The notes beneath the pieces were generated by a model. That model worked only from the letters and a program-made list of their open reading frames with translations. It was not told the origin of the DNA and did no database searches. The position numbers and the translations under genes were made by a program. DNA of 64,000 nt from Streptomyces calvus (lineage in GTDB: Bacteria; Actinomycetota; Actinomycetes; Streptomycetales; Streptomycetaceae): positions 1 through 64,000 of the forward strand of contig NZ_VCNP01000044.1 in the NCBI RefSeq assembly GCF_006782915.1, given 5' to 3'. The number at the start of each line of letters is the position of its first letter. Position 1 is the stretch's first letter. This document shows, piece by piece, positions 1 through 9,049 of the stretch.

Positions 1-617
<617 letters not shown>

Positions 618-701
618 TCAGTTGCTCGCGTCCACTGTGTTGGTTCTGAAACCACGAACAACCCCATGTGTCATGCATGGTGCGGTTGTCAGTTTCATAG
701 T

Positions 702-820
702 GTTTCGGTGGTCATAGCGTAGGGGAAACGCCCGGTTACATTCCGAACCCGGAAGCTAAGCCTTACAGCGCCGATGGTACTGCAGGGGGGACCCTGTGGG
801 AGAGTAGGACGCCGCCGAAC
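702..820 (+). rRNA. rrf: 5S ribosomal RNA
   Basis: A complete 5S rRNA of about 119 nt. The 5' end gtttcggtgg pairs with the 3' end ccgccgaac to form helix I, and the internal conserved segment cgaacccggaagctaag is present. It lies 84 nt after the 23S end, the usual 16S-23S-5S order. End positions could shift by 1-2 nt. Confidence 0.96.
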
Positions 821-830
821 AATTTTTGTG

Positions 831-863
831 GAAAACCCCGCACCGGGCCGGTGCGGGGTTTTC
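831..863 (+). terminator. rRNA operon terminator
   Basis: A perfect 16-bp inverted repeat (831-846 with 848-863) starts with aaaacccc and ends with ggggtttt, directly after 5S. The right arm ends in four T residues, a good intrinsic terminator for the rRNA operon. The flanking A and T runs are symmetrical, so it could also terminate the converging gene that ends at 920. Confidence 0.9.
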
Positions 864-919
864 TGCGTTCAGGGAGCGAAGCCTGCCCCGCTCCTTCCCC
901 GCAAGTGGTCTTCGTTTTC

Positions 920-2230
920 TTACAGGCGTCCTGCTGCCTTCAAGGCGAGATAGGCGTCCGCGAGAGCCGGCGCGAGCTCGTCCGGGGTCGCGTCCACGAC
1001 CGTGACGCCGTGCCGACGCAGTTGATCCGCCGTGCGGTCGCGCTCCGTCTGTGCCTGGGCGGCCGCGGCGGCCTCATAGACGGCATCGGCACTGCCGCGG
1101 GCTGTGGCCATCCCGGCGATGTGCGGGTCGGCCACCGAGGCCACGAGAACCGTGTGCCGCTGGGTCAGGCCCGTCAGAACGGGCAGCAGGCCCTCCTCGA
1201 TAGGGGCCGCGTCCAGTGCCGTGAGCAGCACGATCAGGGACCGGCGGGGCGTCGTACGGAGTGCCGCGGCCGTCAGACCACGGGCGTCCGTCTCGACGAG
1301 CTCGGGCTCCAGCGTGGCCATGGCGTTGACGAGGGACGGCAGGACATCCCCGGCGCTGCGGCCCTGGACAAGGGCGCGCACACGGCGGTCGTAGGCCATA
1401 AGAGCCACACGGTCGCCGGCGCGGGACGCCAGGGCGGCGAGGAGCAGGGCCGCGTCCATCGAGGCATCCAGACGAGGGACGTCGCCGACGCGGCCCGCGG
1501 AGGTACGGCCCGTGTCGAGGACCAGAAGGATGTGACGGTCGCGCTCGGGACGCCACGTGCGTACCGCGACCGCGGACTGACGGGCTGTGGCACGCCAGTC
1601 GATGGAACGGGTGTCGTCACCCGGGACGTACTCGCGCAGGCTGTCGAACTCCGTTCCCTCGCCTCGGGTCAGCACACTGGTGCGGCCGTCCAGCTCGCGC
1701 AGGCGGGCCAGCTTCGACGGCAGGTGCTTCCGGCTGGTGAAAGGCGGCAGGACGCGTACCGTCCACGGCACCTCGTGCGTGCCCTGGCGGGCGAAGAGAC
1801 CGAGAGGGCCGTAGGAGCGGACGGTGACGCGGTCGGCCCGGCGGTCGCCGCGGCGCGTGGGACGCAGACGCGTCGTGAGGCGCCGGCGCTCACCCGGAGG
1901 AACCCGCACGGTGTGGCGGGACGCCGCCGACTCCGTGCCGGGCTGCCAACTGCTCGGGGGCCAGGCATCGCGGACGCGGGCACGCAAGGGCCGCCGCGAC
2001 GGGTTCGTCACGGTCAGCGTGACGTCGGCGGCGTCGCCCAGACGCACCGAGGCGTCGCCGGAGCGGGTCAGACCCAGGCGGCGCACGGGGGCGGCCAGGG
2101 CGAAGTCGCAGGCACAGGCCACGGCGAGAGGAGCGTTGACGGCGAGGACGCCCGTCCAGCCGGGTTCCCAGATGCCGACGGGGAGAGAGCCGAGAGCCGC
2201 GAGCAGCGCGGCGCGTCCGGTGAAAGCCAT
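920..2230 (-). CDS. DUF58 domain protein
   Basis: A 436-residue protein with two hydrophobic segments in the first 50 residues, a beta-rich middle part, and the DUF58 signature near residues 192-215 (FDSLREYVPGDD, then SIDWRATAR). A von Willebrand A-like segment follows (LVLDTGRTSAG). In other bacteria DUF58 proteins travel with MoxR ATPases and are thought to act in assembly or chaperoning of cell-envelope complexes; the substrate here is unknown. The start codon shares one base with the stop of the upstream MoxR gene (TGATG), so translation is probably coupled. It is the last gene of a five-gene operon that ends against the rRNA terminator. Confidence 0.9.
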   Translation of the reverse strand: MAFTGRAALLAALGSLPVGIWEPGWTGVLAVNAPLAVACACDFALAAPVRRLGLTRSGDASVRLGDAADVTLTVTNPSRRPLRARVRDAWPPSSWQPGTESAASRHTVRVPPGERRRLTTRLRPTRRGDRRADRVTVRSYGPLGLFARQGTHEVPWTVRVLPPFTSRKHLPSKLARLRELDGRTSVLTRGEGTEFDSLREYVPGDDTRSIDWRATARQSAVAVRTWRPERDRHILLVLDTGRTSAGRVGDVPRLDASMDAALLLAALASRAGDRVALMAYDRRVRALVQGRSAGDVLPSLVNAMATLEPELVETDARGLTAAALRTTPRRSLIVLLTALDAAPIEEGLLPVLTGLTQRHTVLVASVADPHIAGMATARGSADAVYEAAAAAQAQTERDRTADQLRRHGVTVVDATPDELAPALADAYLALKAAGRL

Positions 2231-3222
2231 CAGCGGGGCACGGGGACGTGGGCGAGGATCGCGTTGATGACCGAGTCGGCCGTCACGCCCTCCATCTCGG
2301 CCTCCGGGCGCAGCTGGACACGGTGGCGCAGCGTCGGCAGAGCCAGGGCCTTCACGTCGTCCGGAATGACGTAGTCACGGCCCGTCAGCCAGGCCCACGC
2401 GCGTGCGGTGGCCAGCAGGGCGGTCGCCCCGCGCGGGGACACGCCGAGCGTGAGGGACGGCGACTCGCGGGTGGCGCGGCAGATGTCCACGACGTACGCG
2501 GTGATCTCGGGAGAGACGGTCGTGGCGGCGACCGCGCGGCGTGCCGCCTCCAGGTCCGCGGCGTTCGCGACGGGGCGTACGCCGGCGGCGCGCAGGTCGC
2601 GCGGGTCGAAGCCGTCGGCGTGGCGGGTGAGGACGTCGATCTCGTCCTGGCGGGAAGGGAGCGGGATGGTCAGCTTGAGGAGGAAGCGGTCCAGCTGCGC
2701 CTCGGGGAGGGGGTAGGTGCCCTCGTACTCGACCGGGTTCTGGGTCGCGGCGACCAGGAAGGGGTCCGGGAGGGGCCGGGGCGTGCCGTCGACCGTGACC
2801 TGGCGTTCCTCCATGGCCTCCAGGAGGGATGACTGGGTCTTCGGAGGCGTGCGGTTGATCTCGTCCGCCAGGAGGAGGTTGGTGAAGACCGGTCCGGGCT
2901 GGAAGGAGAACTCGGCGGTGCGGGCGTCGTAGACCAGGGAGCCGGTGACGTCGCTCGGCATCAGGTCCGGGGTGAACTGCACGCGCTTGGTGTCGAGTTC
3001 CAGAGCGGCGGCGAGAGCACGGACGAGGAGGGTCTTGGCGACGCCGGGCACGCCTTCCAGGAGGACGTGACCGCGGCAGAGGAGGGCGACGACGAGACCG
3101 GTCACCGCGGGGTCCTGGCCGACCACGGCCTTGGCGATCTCGGCGCGCAGGGCCTCCAGGGAGGCCCGGGCGGCGGCCGGGTCCCCGGTGTGCGCGGCGT
3201 TGTCAGTGGTCGGGTCCATCAT
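2230..3222 (-). CDS. MoxR-family AAA+ ATPase
   Basis: A 330-residue AAA+ ATPase. Visible motifs are Walker A GVPGVAKT (about residues 55-62), Walker B LLLADEINR (about 110-118), sensor 1 around VAATQNP and a C-terminal lid with a GVSPRGA motif. MoxR ATPases couple ATP hydrolysis to maturation or remodelling of partner proteins, typically VWA or DUF58 proteins; the partner here is probably the next gene. The ATG at 3222 overlaps the upstream stop by four bases (ATGA). The next codon, at 3219, is also ATG, so the start could be one residue later. Confidence 0.93.
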   Translation of the reverse strand: MMDPTTDNAAHTGDPAAARASLEALRAEIAKAVVGQDPAVTGLVVALLCRGHVLLEGVPGVAKTLLVRALAAALELDTKRVQFTPDLMPSDVTGSLVYDARTAEFSFQPGPVFTNLLLADEINRTPPKTQSSLLEAMEERQVTVDGTPRPLPDPFLVAATQNPVEYEGTYPLPEAQLDRFLLKLTIPLPSRQDEIDVLTRHADGFDPRDLRAAGVRPVANAADLEAARRAVAATTVSPEITAYVVDICRATRESPSLTLGVSPRGATALLATARAWAWLTGRDYVIPDDVKALALPTLRHRVQLRPEAEMEGVTADSVINAILAHVPVPR

Positions 3223-4415
3223 GGACGGCGTACCTCTCTTTCGAGGGCGTCGAGTTGGTCGGCGAGCCGGATGAGTGCCGCGTCGTCGCCGGGCGGCGGG
3301 CCGAAGAGGAGAGCGTGCAGCAACTGTCCGTCGCCGTGGAGGCGGGCGGACAGTGCGGGGAGCAGGGCCTCGGGCGCGTGCGCCTGGGAGACGGGGACGC
3401 CGACGAGGGGGGCGAGGCGGGTGCGCGTGGTGGAGCGAAGAGCGGCGGCGGCGCGGTCGCGGGCGTTCGCCTTGCGGTAGAGGCGGGCGCGGCCTTCGAC
3501 GGTTTCGGAGGCGCGGATCGCCACGGGAAGGTTCTCCAGCACCAGAGGGCCGAGCCGGCGTGCCCGCCACAGGGCCGCCAGGGCTGCGGCGACGAAGAGT
3601 TGCAGGGTGCCCCACAGCCAGCCGGAGGGCAGCAGGTCGAACAGGTCGCGCTCGCCGTCCCCGGAGGCGGTGGGGGCGTCGGCGGGCGAGGGGAGGTACC
3701 AGACCAGATGGGTGCGCGAGCCGAGGAGTTGGAGGGCGAGCGAGGCGTTGCCGTGCTCGTCGAGGCGGTCGTTGAGGAGGATGTCGGGCGAGCCGAGGAG
3801 AACGGTGTCGCCGTCGCCGGAGGGTGCCGGGATGCGCAGCAGGGTGGACAGGCGCTGGCTCGGGTAGCACTCGTCGGCGGTCAGATGGGTGGTGCTGTAG
3901 CGGATGCCGCCGGTGTCGGCGCTGCCCGCGCGGCGGGCGGCGGGCAGATCGCAGTCGGGGGACAGCGTGGAGTCGAAGCTGGTGGCCGGGTCGGCGGTGA
4001 CGCCGGGGGCGAGGCGTTCCACGGAGGCGCTGCCGGAGGAGATCAGGACGGTGCGGCCGCGGGAGCCGATGAAGGCGGAGTGCAGCCGGGTCTGCTGGCT
4101 GGGGGTCAGCAGGTCGGGGACGGCGACCAGGAGGGTGGTGTCGGGGGCGGCGGCCGCGGCAGCCTCGTCGAGCGTGGTGACGACACGCGTGTCCACGCCC
4201 CGGTCGGCCAGCAACTGGGCGACGGCACGGCTGCCGTAGGGGTCGGCGGAGCGCGGGTCGAGCCGGCCGTGCCGGGCGTCGGAGCGGATGACGGCGATCG
4301 CGACGGCCGCCACGGTCAGCAGCACCAGCGCGAGGACGACGCCCCGCGTGCGGGTCCACACCTGGCGGGCGGTGGGCGAGGCCGAGGTGGACGGGCGTGT
4401 GGCCTCGGTCGTCAT
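3219..4415 (-). CDS. DUF4350 domain membrane protein
   Basis: A 398-residue protein with one N-terminal membrane helix (about residues 22-40), a globular DUF4350 part beginning RSADPYGSRAVAQLLADRG, and a second helix near residue 265 (LQLFVAAALAALW). The DUF4350 fold resembles a class I glutamine amidotransferase-like Rossmann domain, but no catalytic triad is obvious to me. Its start ATG overlaps the upstream DUF4129 stop by four bases. It is a standard member of the actinobacterial MoxR-DUF58-DUF4129 operon; function unknown, presumably an extracytoplasmic partner. Confidence 0.88.
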   Translation of the reverse strand: MTTEATRPSTSASPTARQVWTRTRGVVLALVLLTVAAVAIAVIRSDARHGRLDPRSADPYGSRAVAQLLADRGVDTRVVTTLDEAAAAAAPDTTLLVAVPDLLTPSQQTRLHSAFIGSRGRTVLISSGSASVERLAPGVTADPATSFDSTLSPDCDLPAARRAGSADTGGIRYSTTHLTADECYPSQRLSTLLRIPAPSGDGDTVLLGSPDILLNDRLDEHGNASLALQLLGSRTHLVWYLPSPADAPTASGDGERDLFDLLPSGWLWGTLQLFVAAALAALWRARRLGPLVLENLPVAIRASETVEGRARLYRKANARDRAAAALRSTTRTRLAPLVGVPVSQAHAPEALLPALSARLHGDGQLLHALLFGPPPGDDAALIRLADQLDALEREVRRP

Positions 4416-5161
4416 CCGGCGGCTCCCCGTTGTGCGGCCGTGCCCGTGCCGCCGGCGCCGCTGTTCGCGAGCCGGGGCTTGGAGCGCTCCAGGGCGCGGT
4501 CGAGTTCGGCGATCCGCCGGTACGACTCCTCGGTGGCGGCCCGGCCGCCGTACGTCACGTCGTCGAAGGAGCGGGCGGCGGAGTGCAGTCCGTCGCTGTG
4601 GGCGGGCAGGGCGCCGGCGGCTTCCGCGGCGGCCTCGTCGGCGGTGCGGCCGGGACGGACGTCGAGCAGGGCGCGTTCCTCCAGAGAGCGGACGATGGCC
4701 CGCATGCCTTCCTGGACGGCCTGGTTCCAGTGGCCCTGGGCGGCGTGCGCCTCGGCGGCCGCGCGGTGTTCGGCGGCGCTGCGGGGACGGTCGTCGAAGA
4801 GGGCCGGCGCCGGGGTCGGCGGACGGCGCGGGGTGCCCAGGCGCCACCACAGCGCGCCCAGGACGGCGACCACGGCCGCGACGATGACGACCAGGCCGAG
4901 CGTGCCGCCCGGTGACGCGGTGGCGGCGGCGTCGAACAGTTTGCCCACCCACTCCCAGAAGGCGTCGAGGGCCCGCTGGAACCAACCGGGGTCGTTCTCG
5001 TGGTACATGCGCTTGGACAGCTCGCGGCGGGCCGCCTCCCGCGCCGGATCGCGCGGGACGGTGACGGGCGGCTCGTCGTCGCGCAGCAGCAGCCGCACCG
5101 CCGTGTCCGCGGCCGCGGGCAGGGCCTGTACGGCTGTGAGAACTCCCCCCGTGGTGCTCAC
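4412..5161 (-). CDS. DUF4129 domain membrane protein
   Basis: A 249-residue protein. The N-terminal part is predicted extracytoplasmic, one membrane helix lies near residues 82-102 (VVIVAAVVAVLGALWW), and the C-terminal DUF4129 region contains the usual FDDVTYGG and YRRIAELD motifs. A GTG start at 5161 is chosen because it follows the upstream stop by four bases and has ggggagct as a ribosome site 8 nt before; a longer frame to 5275 would run into the upstream gene. DUF4129 proteins often resemble transglutaminase-associated C-terminal regions; no enzyme domain is present here. Confidence 0.86.
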   Translation of the reverse strand: MSTTGGVLTAVQALPAAADTAVRLLLRDDEPPVTVPRDPAREAARRELSKRMYHENDPGWFQRALDAFWEWVGKLFDAAATASPGGTLGLVVIVAAVVAVLGALWWRLGTPRRPPTPAPALFDDRPRSAAEHRAAAEAHAAQGHWNQAVQEGMRAIVRSLEERALLDVRPGRTADEAAAEAAGALPAHSDGLHSAARSFDDVTYGGRAATEESYRRIAELDRALERSKPRLANSGAGGTGTAAQRGAAG

Positions 5162-5165
5162 CGCA

Positions 5166-6554
5166 TCAGCTCCCCGGGGTGGTGCCGTCGCCCTGGACGC
5201 CTGCGGCGCGGGCGAGTTCGAGGTCGAGGGCCTCGCGGCGGATGCGCTGGTCGATGTAGAGCAGCACGGTGACACCGGCCGTGATCGGGAACGTGATCAT
5301 GGCGCCGATGACCGAGCCGATGCCGCTGACGACGAGGAACGTCCAGCTGATGTCCCCTCCGGCGGTGTTGAGGAAGCCGGAGACGCCGTCGCCGCTCAGT
5401 GCGGCGGCGAGGAAGGTGAAGGGGATGATGATGATCGACGCGACGACGTTCGCGATGATCGTCGCGAGCAGCTGGATGCCGAAGACCCGCCACCAGGAAC
5501 CGCGCACCAGCTTGGCGGAGCGGCTCATCGCCTTCAGGATGCCCTGCTTCTCCAGCATCAGCGTGGGCGAGGCGAGCGAGAAGCGGATCATCAGCCACAG
5601 GGCGAGGACGCCGGCGCCGATCAGGCCGAGGACGGTGAGCCCGATGCCCACCTCGCCGCCCGCGGCGAGCGTGACGAGGAAGCCGGGCAGCGCGCCCACG
5701 GTGACGATGCCCGCGGTGATGAGCAGCAGCAGGCAGATCAGGCCGAACAGCTTCACCACCTGCGGCCGGGCGTCGCGCCAGGCCTCGCCGATGGTGACCG
5801 GCCGGCCGAGTACGGCGCGACTGGTGACGGTCGTGAGCAGGGCGGTCGCGGCGACGGTGCCGACCAGGGTGACCAGGAAGACCACACTGGAGTTGAGCAG
5901 GGCGTCGCCCATGGCGTCGGTCAGCTCGCCGAGGGTGGCGCTGGGGTCGTCGAGGGCGGCGGTGCTGGTGCTGTCGAGCACCAGGCCCTGCAGCAGGACG
6001 ACGACGATCTCCGTGAAGACGGCGACGGTCAGCGAGATGCCGAGGACGGTGCGCCAGTAGGTGCGCATGGTGGAGACGGCGCCGTCGAGGATCTCACCGA
6101 CGCCGAGCGGGCGGAGCGGGATCACACCGGGCTTCGCCGCGGGCGGAGGGCCGCCCCAGCCGCCGCCCCAACCGGCTCCCCAGGAACCGTGTCCTCCGGG
6201 ACCGCCCGGGCCGCCGTGGCCGCCGCCGGGCGGTGCACCCCAGCCAGGGCCGGGCGGCGGAGGCGGGGGAGTGCGGGACGGTTCACCGGGGCCGGGACGG
6301 CCGGTGGGTGCGGACCACTGGCCGGGCGGCGGCTGCTCCTTGGACCACTTCACGCCGGACTCCCGCGGGCCCTGGCCGGGGCCCTGCGGACCTTCGCCGG
6401 GCTCCTGAGGGCCCTGGCCGGGCTGCTGGGTCCGGTCGGCCGGCGGCTCGGACCGATGCGGACGGCCTGCGGGCTCGGCAGGTCCGGACGCACCGGGTTC
6501 CTGCCCTTCGGACGGGGCGGATCCGGGCGAGGCCCAGCCCGGAGTGTCGTTCAT
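5166..6554 (-). CDS. Polytopic membrane protein with Pro/Gly-rich N-terminus
   Basis: A 462-residue protein. The first ~150 residues are disordered and rich in Gly, Pro and Trp; the rest (from LRPLGVGEILDGA) contains about six membrane helices, a pattern seen in glycerophosphodiesterase-type membrane domains that lack the hydrolase domain. The ATG at 6554 is preceded by AGGAG at a good distance. It is the first gene of the operon leading to DUF4129, DUF4350, MoxR and DUF58 with gaps of 4 nt or less. A role in envelope assembly is inferred from context only. Confidence 0.85.
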   Translation of the reverse strand: MNDTPGWASPGSAPSEGQEPGASGPAEPAGRPHRSEPPADRTQQPGQGPQEPGEGPQGPGQGPRESGVKWSKEQPPPGQWSAPTGRPGPGEPSRTPPPPPPGPGWGAPPGGGHGGPGGPGGHGSWGAGWGGGWGGPPPAAKPGVIPLRPLGVGEILDGAVSTMRTYWRTVLGISLTVAVFTEIVVVLLQGLVLDSTSTAALDDPSATLGELTDAMGDALLNSSVVFLVTLVGTVAATALLTTVTSRAVLGRPVTIGEAWRDARPQVVKLFGLICLLLLITAGIVTVGALPGFLVTLAAGGEVGIGLTVLGLIGAGVLALWLMIRFSLASPTLMLEKQGILKAMSRSAKLVRGSWWRVFGIQLLATIIANVVASIIIIPFTFLAAALSGDGVSGFLNTAGGDISWTFLVVSGIGSVIGAMITFPITAGVTVLLYIDQRIRREALDLELARAAGVQGDGTTPGS

Positions 6555-6682
6555 CGTCGCTCCTTCACGGTGCCCGTCCGCGGTCGCGGCGGCAGCTTGG
6601 CAGCCATCGTGCCATGGGGTGGTCATCGGCGGACCGGGCGAGGTCGGGGCTGTGCACCTTCAATAGTCGGTGCCGCAGCGGG

Positions 6683-6694
6683 CAGACTGGCCGC
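6683..6694 (+). promoter_or_regulatory. -10 element for leaderless mtnA
   Basis: CAGACT (6683-6688) lies six bases before the mtnA ATG and no Shine-Dalgarno sequence is present, which fits a leaderless transcript. No convincing -35 box is visible. Confidence 0.4.
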
Positions 6695-7843
6695 ATGGCT
6701 GATCAGTACGCACACAGCGGCGACAACAAGCGGCCGACCGAGATCCCGGCACTGCGCTGGGAAGAGCCACCCGAAGGCCCCGTCCTGGTCCTGCTCGACC
6801 AGACGAGGCTGCCGGCCGAGGAGGTCGAACTCGTCTGCACGGACGCTCCCGCGCTGGTGGAGGCGATCCGCTCGCTCGCCGTGCGCGGCGCACCCCTGCT
6901 GGGCATCGCGGGGGCGTACGGTGTCGCGCTCGCCGCCGTACGCGGCTACGACGTGGACGACGCGGCGGCGGCGCTGGAGAGCGCCCGGCCCACCGCGGTG
7001 AACCTCGCCGTCGGCGTGCGCCGGGCGTACGCCGCGCACCAGGACGCGCTCGCCCGGGGCGGCGATCCGAGGCAGGCCGCCGGGGCGGCGCTGGCCGCCG
7101 CGCGGCAGCTGCACCGGGAGGACGCCGAGGCCAGCGTGCGGATGGCCGAGCACGGGCTGGCCCTGCTGGACGAGCTGCTGCCCGGGGGCGGGCACCGGAT
7201 CCTCACGCACTGCAACACCGGTTCGCTGGTGTCGGGCGGCGAGGGCACGGCGTTCGCGGTGGCACTGGCGGCGCACCGCGTGGGGCGGCTCAGGCGGCTG
7301 TGGGTGGACGAGACGCGTCCGCTGCTGCAGGGCGCCCGCCTGACGGCGTACGAGGCGGCCCGCAGCGGCATGGCGTACACCCTGCTCACCGACAATGCGG
7401 CGGGATCGCTGTTCGCGGCGGGCGAGGTGGACGCGGTGCTCATCGGGGCGGACCGCATTGCGGCCGACGGATCGGTGGCGAACAAGGTGGGGAGCTATCC
7501 CCTCGCGGTGCTCGCGCGCTACCACCACGTGCCGTTCATCGTGGTGGCGCCGGTGACGACGGTGGATCCGGCGACGCCGGACGGGGCGTCGATCGAGGTC
7601 GAGCAGCGGCCCGGCCACGAGGTGACCGAGATCGCGGCGCCGCAGGTACCGACGGCGGGGACGGAGGCCGGGGGTGGGATCCCGGTGGCGCCGCTGGGGA
7701 CGCAGGCGTACAACCCGGCGTTCGACGTGACACCGCCGGAGCTGGTGACGGCGATCGTCACCGAGGAAGGCGCCGTGTCGCCCGTGACGACCGAGGCCCT
7801 GGCCGCGCTGTGCGCGAAGTCCCACCGGCCGGCGACCGGCTGA
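6695..7843 (+). CDS. mtnA: S-methyl-5-thioribose-1-phosphate isomerase
   Basis: A 382-residue enzyme of the methionine salvage pathway that converts 5-methylthioribose-1-phosphate to 5-methylthioribulose-1-phosphate in the cytosol. The eIF2B-like fold motifs are clear: RGAPLLGIAGAYG near residue 67, the catalytic Cys in HCNTGSL (about residue 173), and the catalytic Asp in GADRIAADG (about residue 253). Length is normal for the family. No other mtn genes adjoin it. The ATG at 6695 fits the usual N-terminus. The last codons belong to an 18-bp tandem repeat that runs through the stop codon. Confidence 0.95.
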   Translation: MADQYAHSGDNKRPTEIPALRWEEPPEGPVLVLLDQTRLPAEEVELVCTDAPALVEAIRSLAVRGAPLLGIAGAYGVALAAVRGYDVDDAAAALESARPTAVNLAVGVRRAYAAHQDALARGGDPRQAAGAALAAARQLHREDAEASVRMAEHGLALLDELLPGGGHRILTHCNTGSLVSGGEGTAFAVALAAHRVGRLRRLWVDETRPLLQGARLTAYEAARSGMAYTLLTDNAAGSLFAAGEVDAVLIGADRIAADGSVANKVGSYPLAVLARYHHVPFIVVAPVTTVDPATPDGASIEVEQRPGHEVTEIAAPQVPTAGTEAGGGIPVAPLGTQAYNPAFDVTPPELVTAIVTEEGAVSPVTTEALAALCAKSHRPATG

Positions 7844-7887
7844 CCGACGACGACCGGCTGACCGACGACGACCGGCTGACCGACGAC
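7834..7887 (+). repeat. 18-bp tandem repeat, three copies
   Basis: Three identical copies of gaccggctgaccgacgac (7834, 7852, 7870) span the mtnA stop codon (TGA at 7841-7843). The unit length is a multiple of three, but the first copy already supplies the stop, so later copies are untranslated. Confidence 0.95.
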
Positions 7888-8358
7888 GTCGTGGCGTCGG
7901 CCGACGGAACGGTCCCCGCGTCCGCGTCCGGGTCTGCTGCACGCAGGCCCGGGCGCGGGTGCGGACCCGGGGCGCGGAGGGCCGTGGAGTCTCCGTCAAC
8001 GGCGATGTCCATCAGCTTGGCCACGGTGCGCCTGCCAAGATCGTCGACGTAGCGCAGATACAAGGCCTCCGTGGCATCCGACGGCCGTGTACAGCCGGTG
8101 CGTCCGGGTTCGGCGGGCCGGTACCCAAGGCGCGCGGTGCGTCCCGGAGGCGCGCGGTGCGTCCCGGAGGCGCGCGGTGCGTCCCGGAGGCGAGGGGAGC
8201 GGGCCGGGGCGGTGGAGGACGGGTGGCCGGCCGTGAGCCGATGCCGCTTGCGACATCGCGATCGGCGGGCGAGGGCAGACAGTGACACCCTCGTACGACT
8301 ATGGTCACCAGGCAGTGACGTGCCTCACCTGCGCCTTCGCCGCCGTTATGAGAATGGG
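7888..8358. other. Intergenic region before mtrA
   Basis: About 470 bp without a convincing gene. It holds a 20-bp repeat array (8131-8190) and, on the minus strand around 7980-8085, a stretch that reads like protein (containing LYLRYVDDLGRR and VAKLMDIAVDGD) but has no credible start and runs on into antisense mtnA. The mtrA promoter should lie near its right end; TATGAG at 8347-8352 is a possible -10. Confidence 0.6.
8131..8190 (+). repeat. 20-bp tandem repeat, three copies
   Basis: Three identical head-to-tail copies of cgcgcggtgcgtcccggagg at 8131, 8151 and 8171, followed by a degenerate start of a fourth. The 20-bp unit is not a codon multiple and there are no spacers, so it is neither coding nor CRISPR. 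Confidence 0.97.
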
Positions 8359-9048
8359 ATGATGTCGTTTATGAAGGGACGAGTCCTTGTCGTCGACGAC
8401 GACAGCGCACTGGCCGAGATGCTCGGCATCGTGCTGCGTGGTGAGGGTTTTGAGCCGTCGTTCGTCGCTGACGGCGACAAGGCGCTGGCCGCTTTCCGTG
8501 AGACCAAGCCCGATCTGGTGCTCCTGGACCTGATGCTGCCCGGCCGGGACGGCATCGAGGTGTGCCGCCTGATCAGGGCGGAGTCCGGGGTGCCGATCGT
8601 GATGCTCACGGCGAAGAGCGACACCGTCGATGTCGTGGTGGGCCTGGAGTCCGGCGCCGACGACTACATCGTGAAGCCGTTCAAGCCGAAGGAGCTGGTC
8701 GCCCGCATCCGGGCGCGGCTGCGCAGGTCGGAGGAGCCGGCGCCGGAGCAGCTCGCCATCGGCGACCTGGTGATCGACGTGGCCGGTCACTCGGTGAAGC
8801 GGGACGGGCAGTCCATCGCGCTGACGCCGCTGGAGTTCGACCTGCTGGTCGCGCTCGCCCGCAAGCCGTGGCAGGTGTTCACGCGTGAGGTGCTGCTGGA
8901 GCAGGTCTGGGGCTACCGCCACGCGGCGGACACGCGCCTGGTGAATGTGCATGTCCAGCGGCTGCGCTCCAAGGTCGAGAAGGACCCGGAGAAGCCGGAG
9001 ATCGTGGTGACCGTCCGTGGTGTCGGGTACAAGGCAGGACCGAGCTGA
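8359..9048 (+). CDS. mtrA: Response regulator MtrA
   Basis: A 229-residue OmpR/PhoB-type response regulator, partner of the MtrB kinase encoded next. The receiver domain has acidic residues Asp13-15, phospho-acceptor Asp57 in LLDLMLPG, and the conserved Lys in VKPFKP; the winged-helix output domain ends with LRSKVEKDPEKP and VRGVGYKAG. In Streptomyces MtrA controls development, antibiotic production and cell-wall genes. Three in-frame ATGs (8359, 8362, 8371) are possible; 8359 is chosen because it gives the N-terminus usual in Streptomyces and has a -10-like TATGAG six bases upstream. The mtrB start is one base after the stop. Confidence 0.96.
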   Translation: MMSFMKGRVLVVDDDSALAEMLGIVLRGEGFEPSFVADGDKALAAFRETKPDLVLLDLMLPGRDGIEVCRLIRAESGVPIVMLTAKSDTVDVVVGLESGADDYIVKPFKPKELVARIRARLRRSEEPAPEQLAIGDLVIDVAGHSVKRDGQSIALTPLEFDLLVALARKPWQVFTREVLLEQVWGYRHAADTRLVNVHVQRLRSKVEKDPEKPEIVVTVRGVGYKAGPS

Positions 9049-9049
9049 C

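Noticed and set aside
3255..7001. 1248-codon plus-strand frame across the MoxR operon
   Set aside because: Gly/Ala/Glu-biased shadow of the minus-strand operon, which has intact motifs and start-stop overlaps.
8131..8190. Possible CRISPR array
   Set aside because: The three units are directly adjacent without spacers and no cas genes are nearby; it is a simple tandem repeat.
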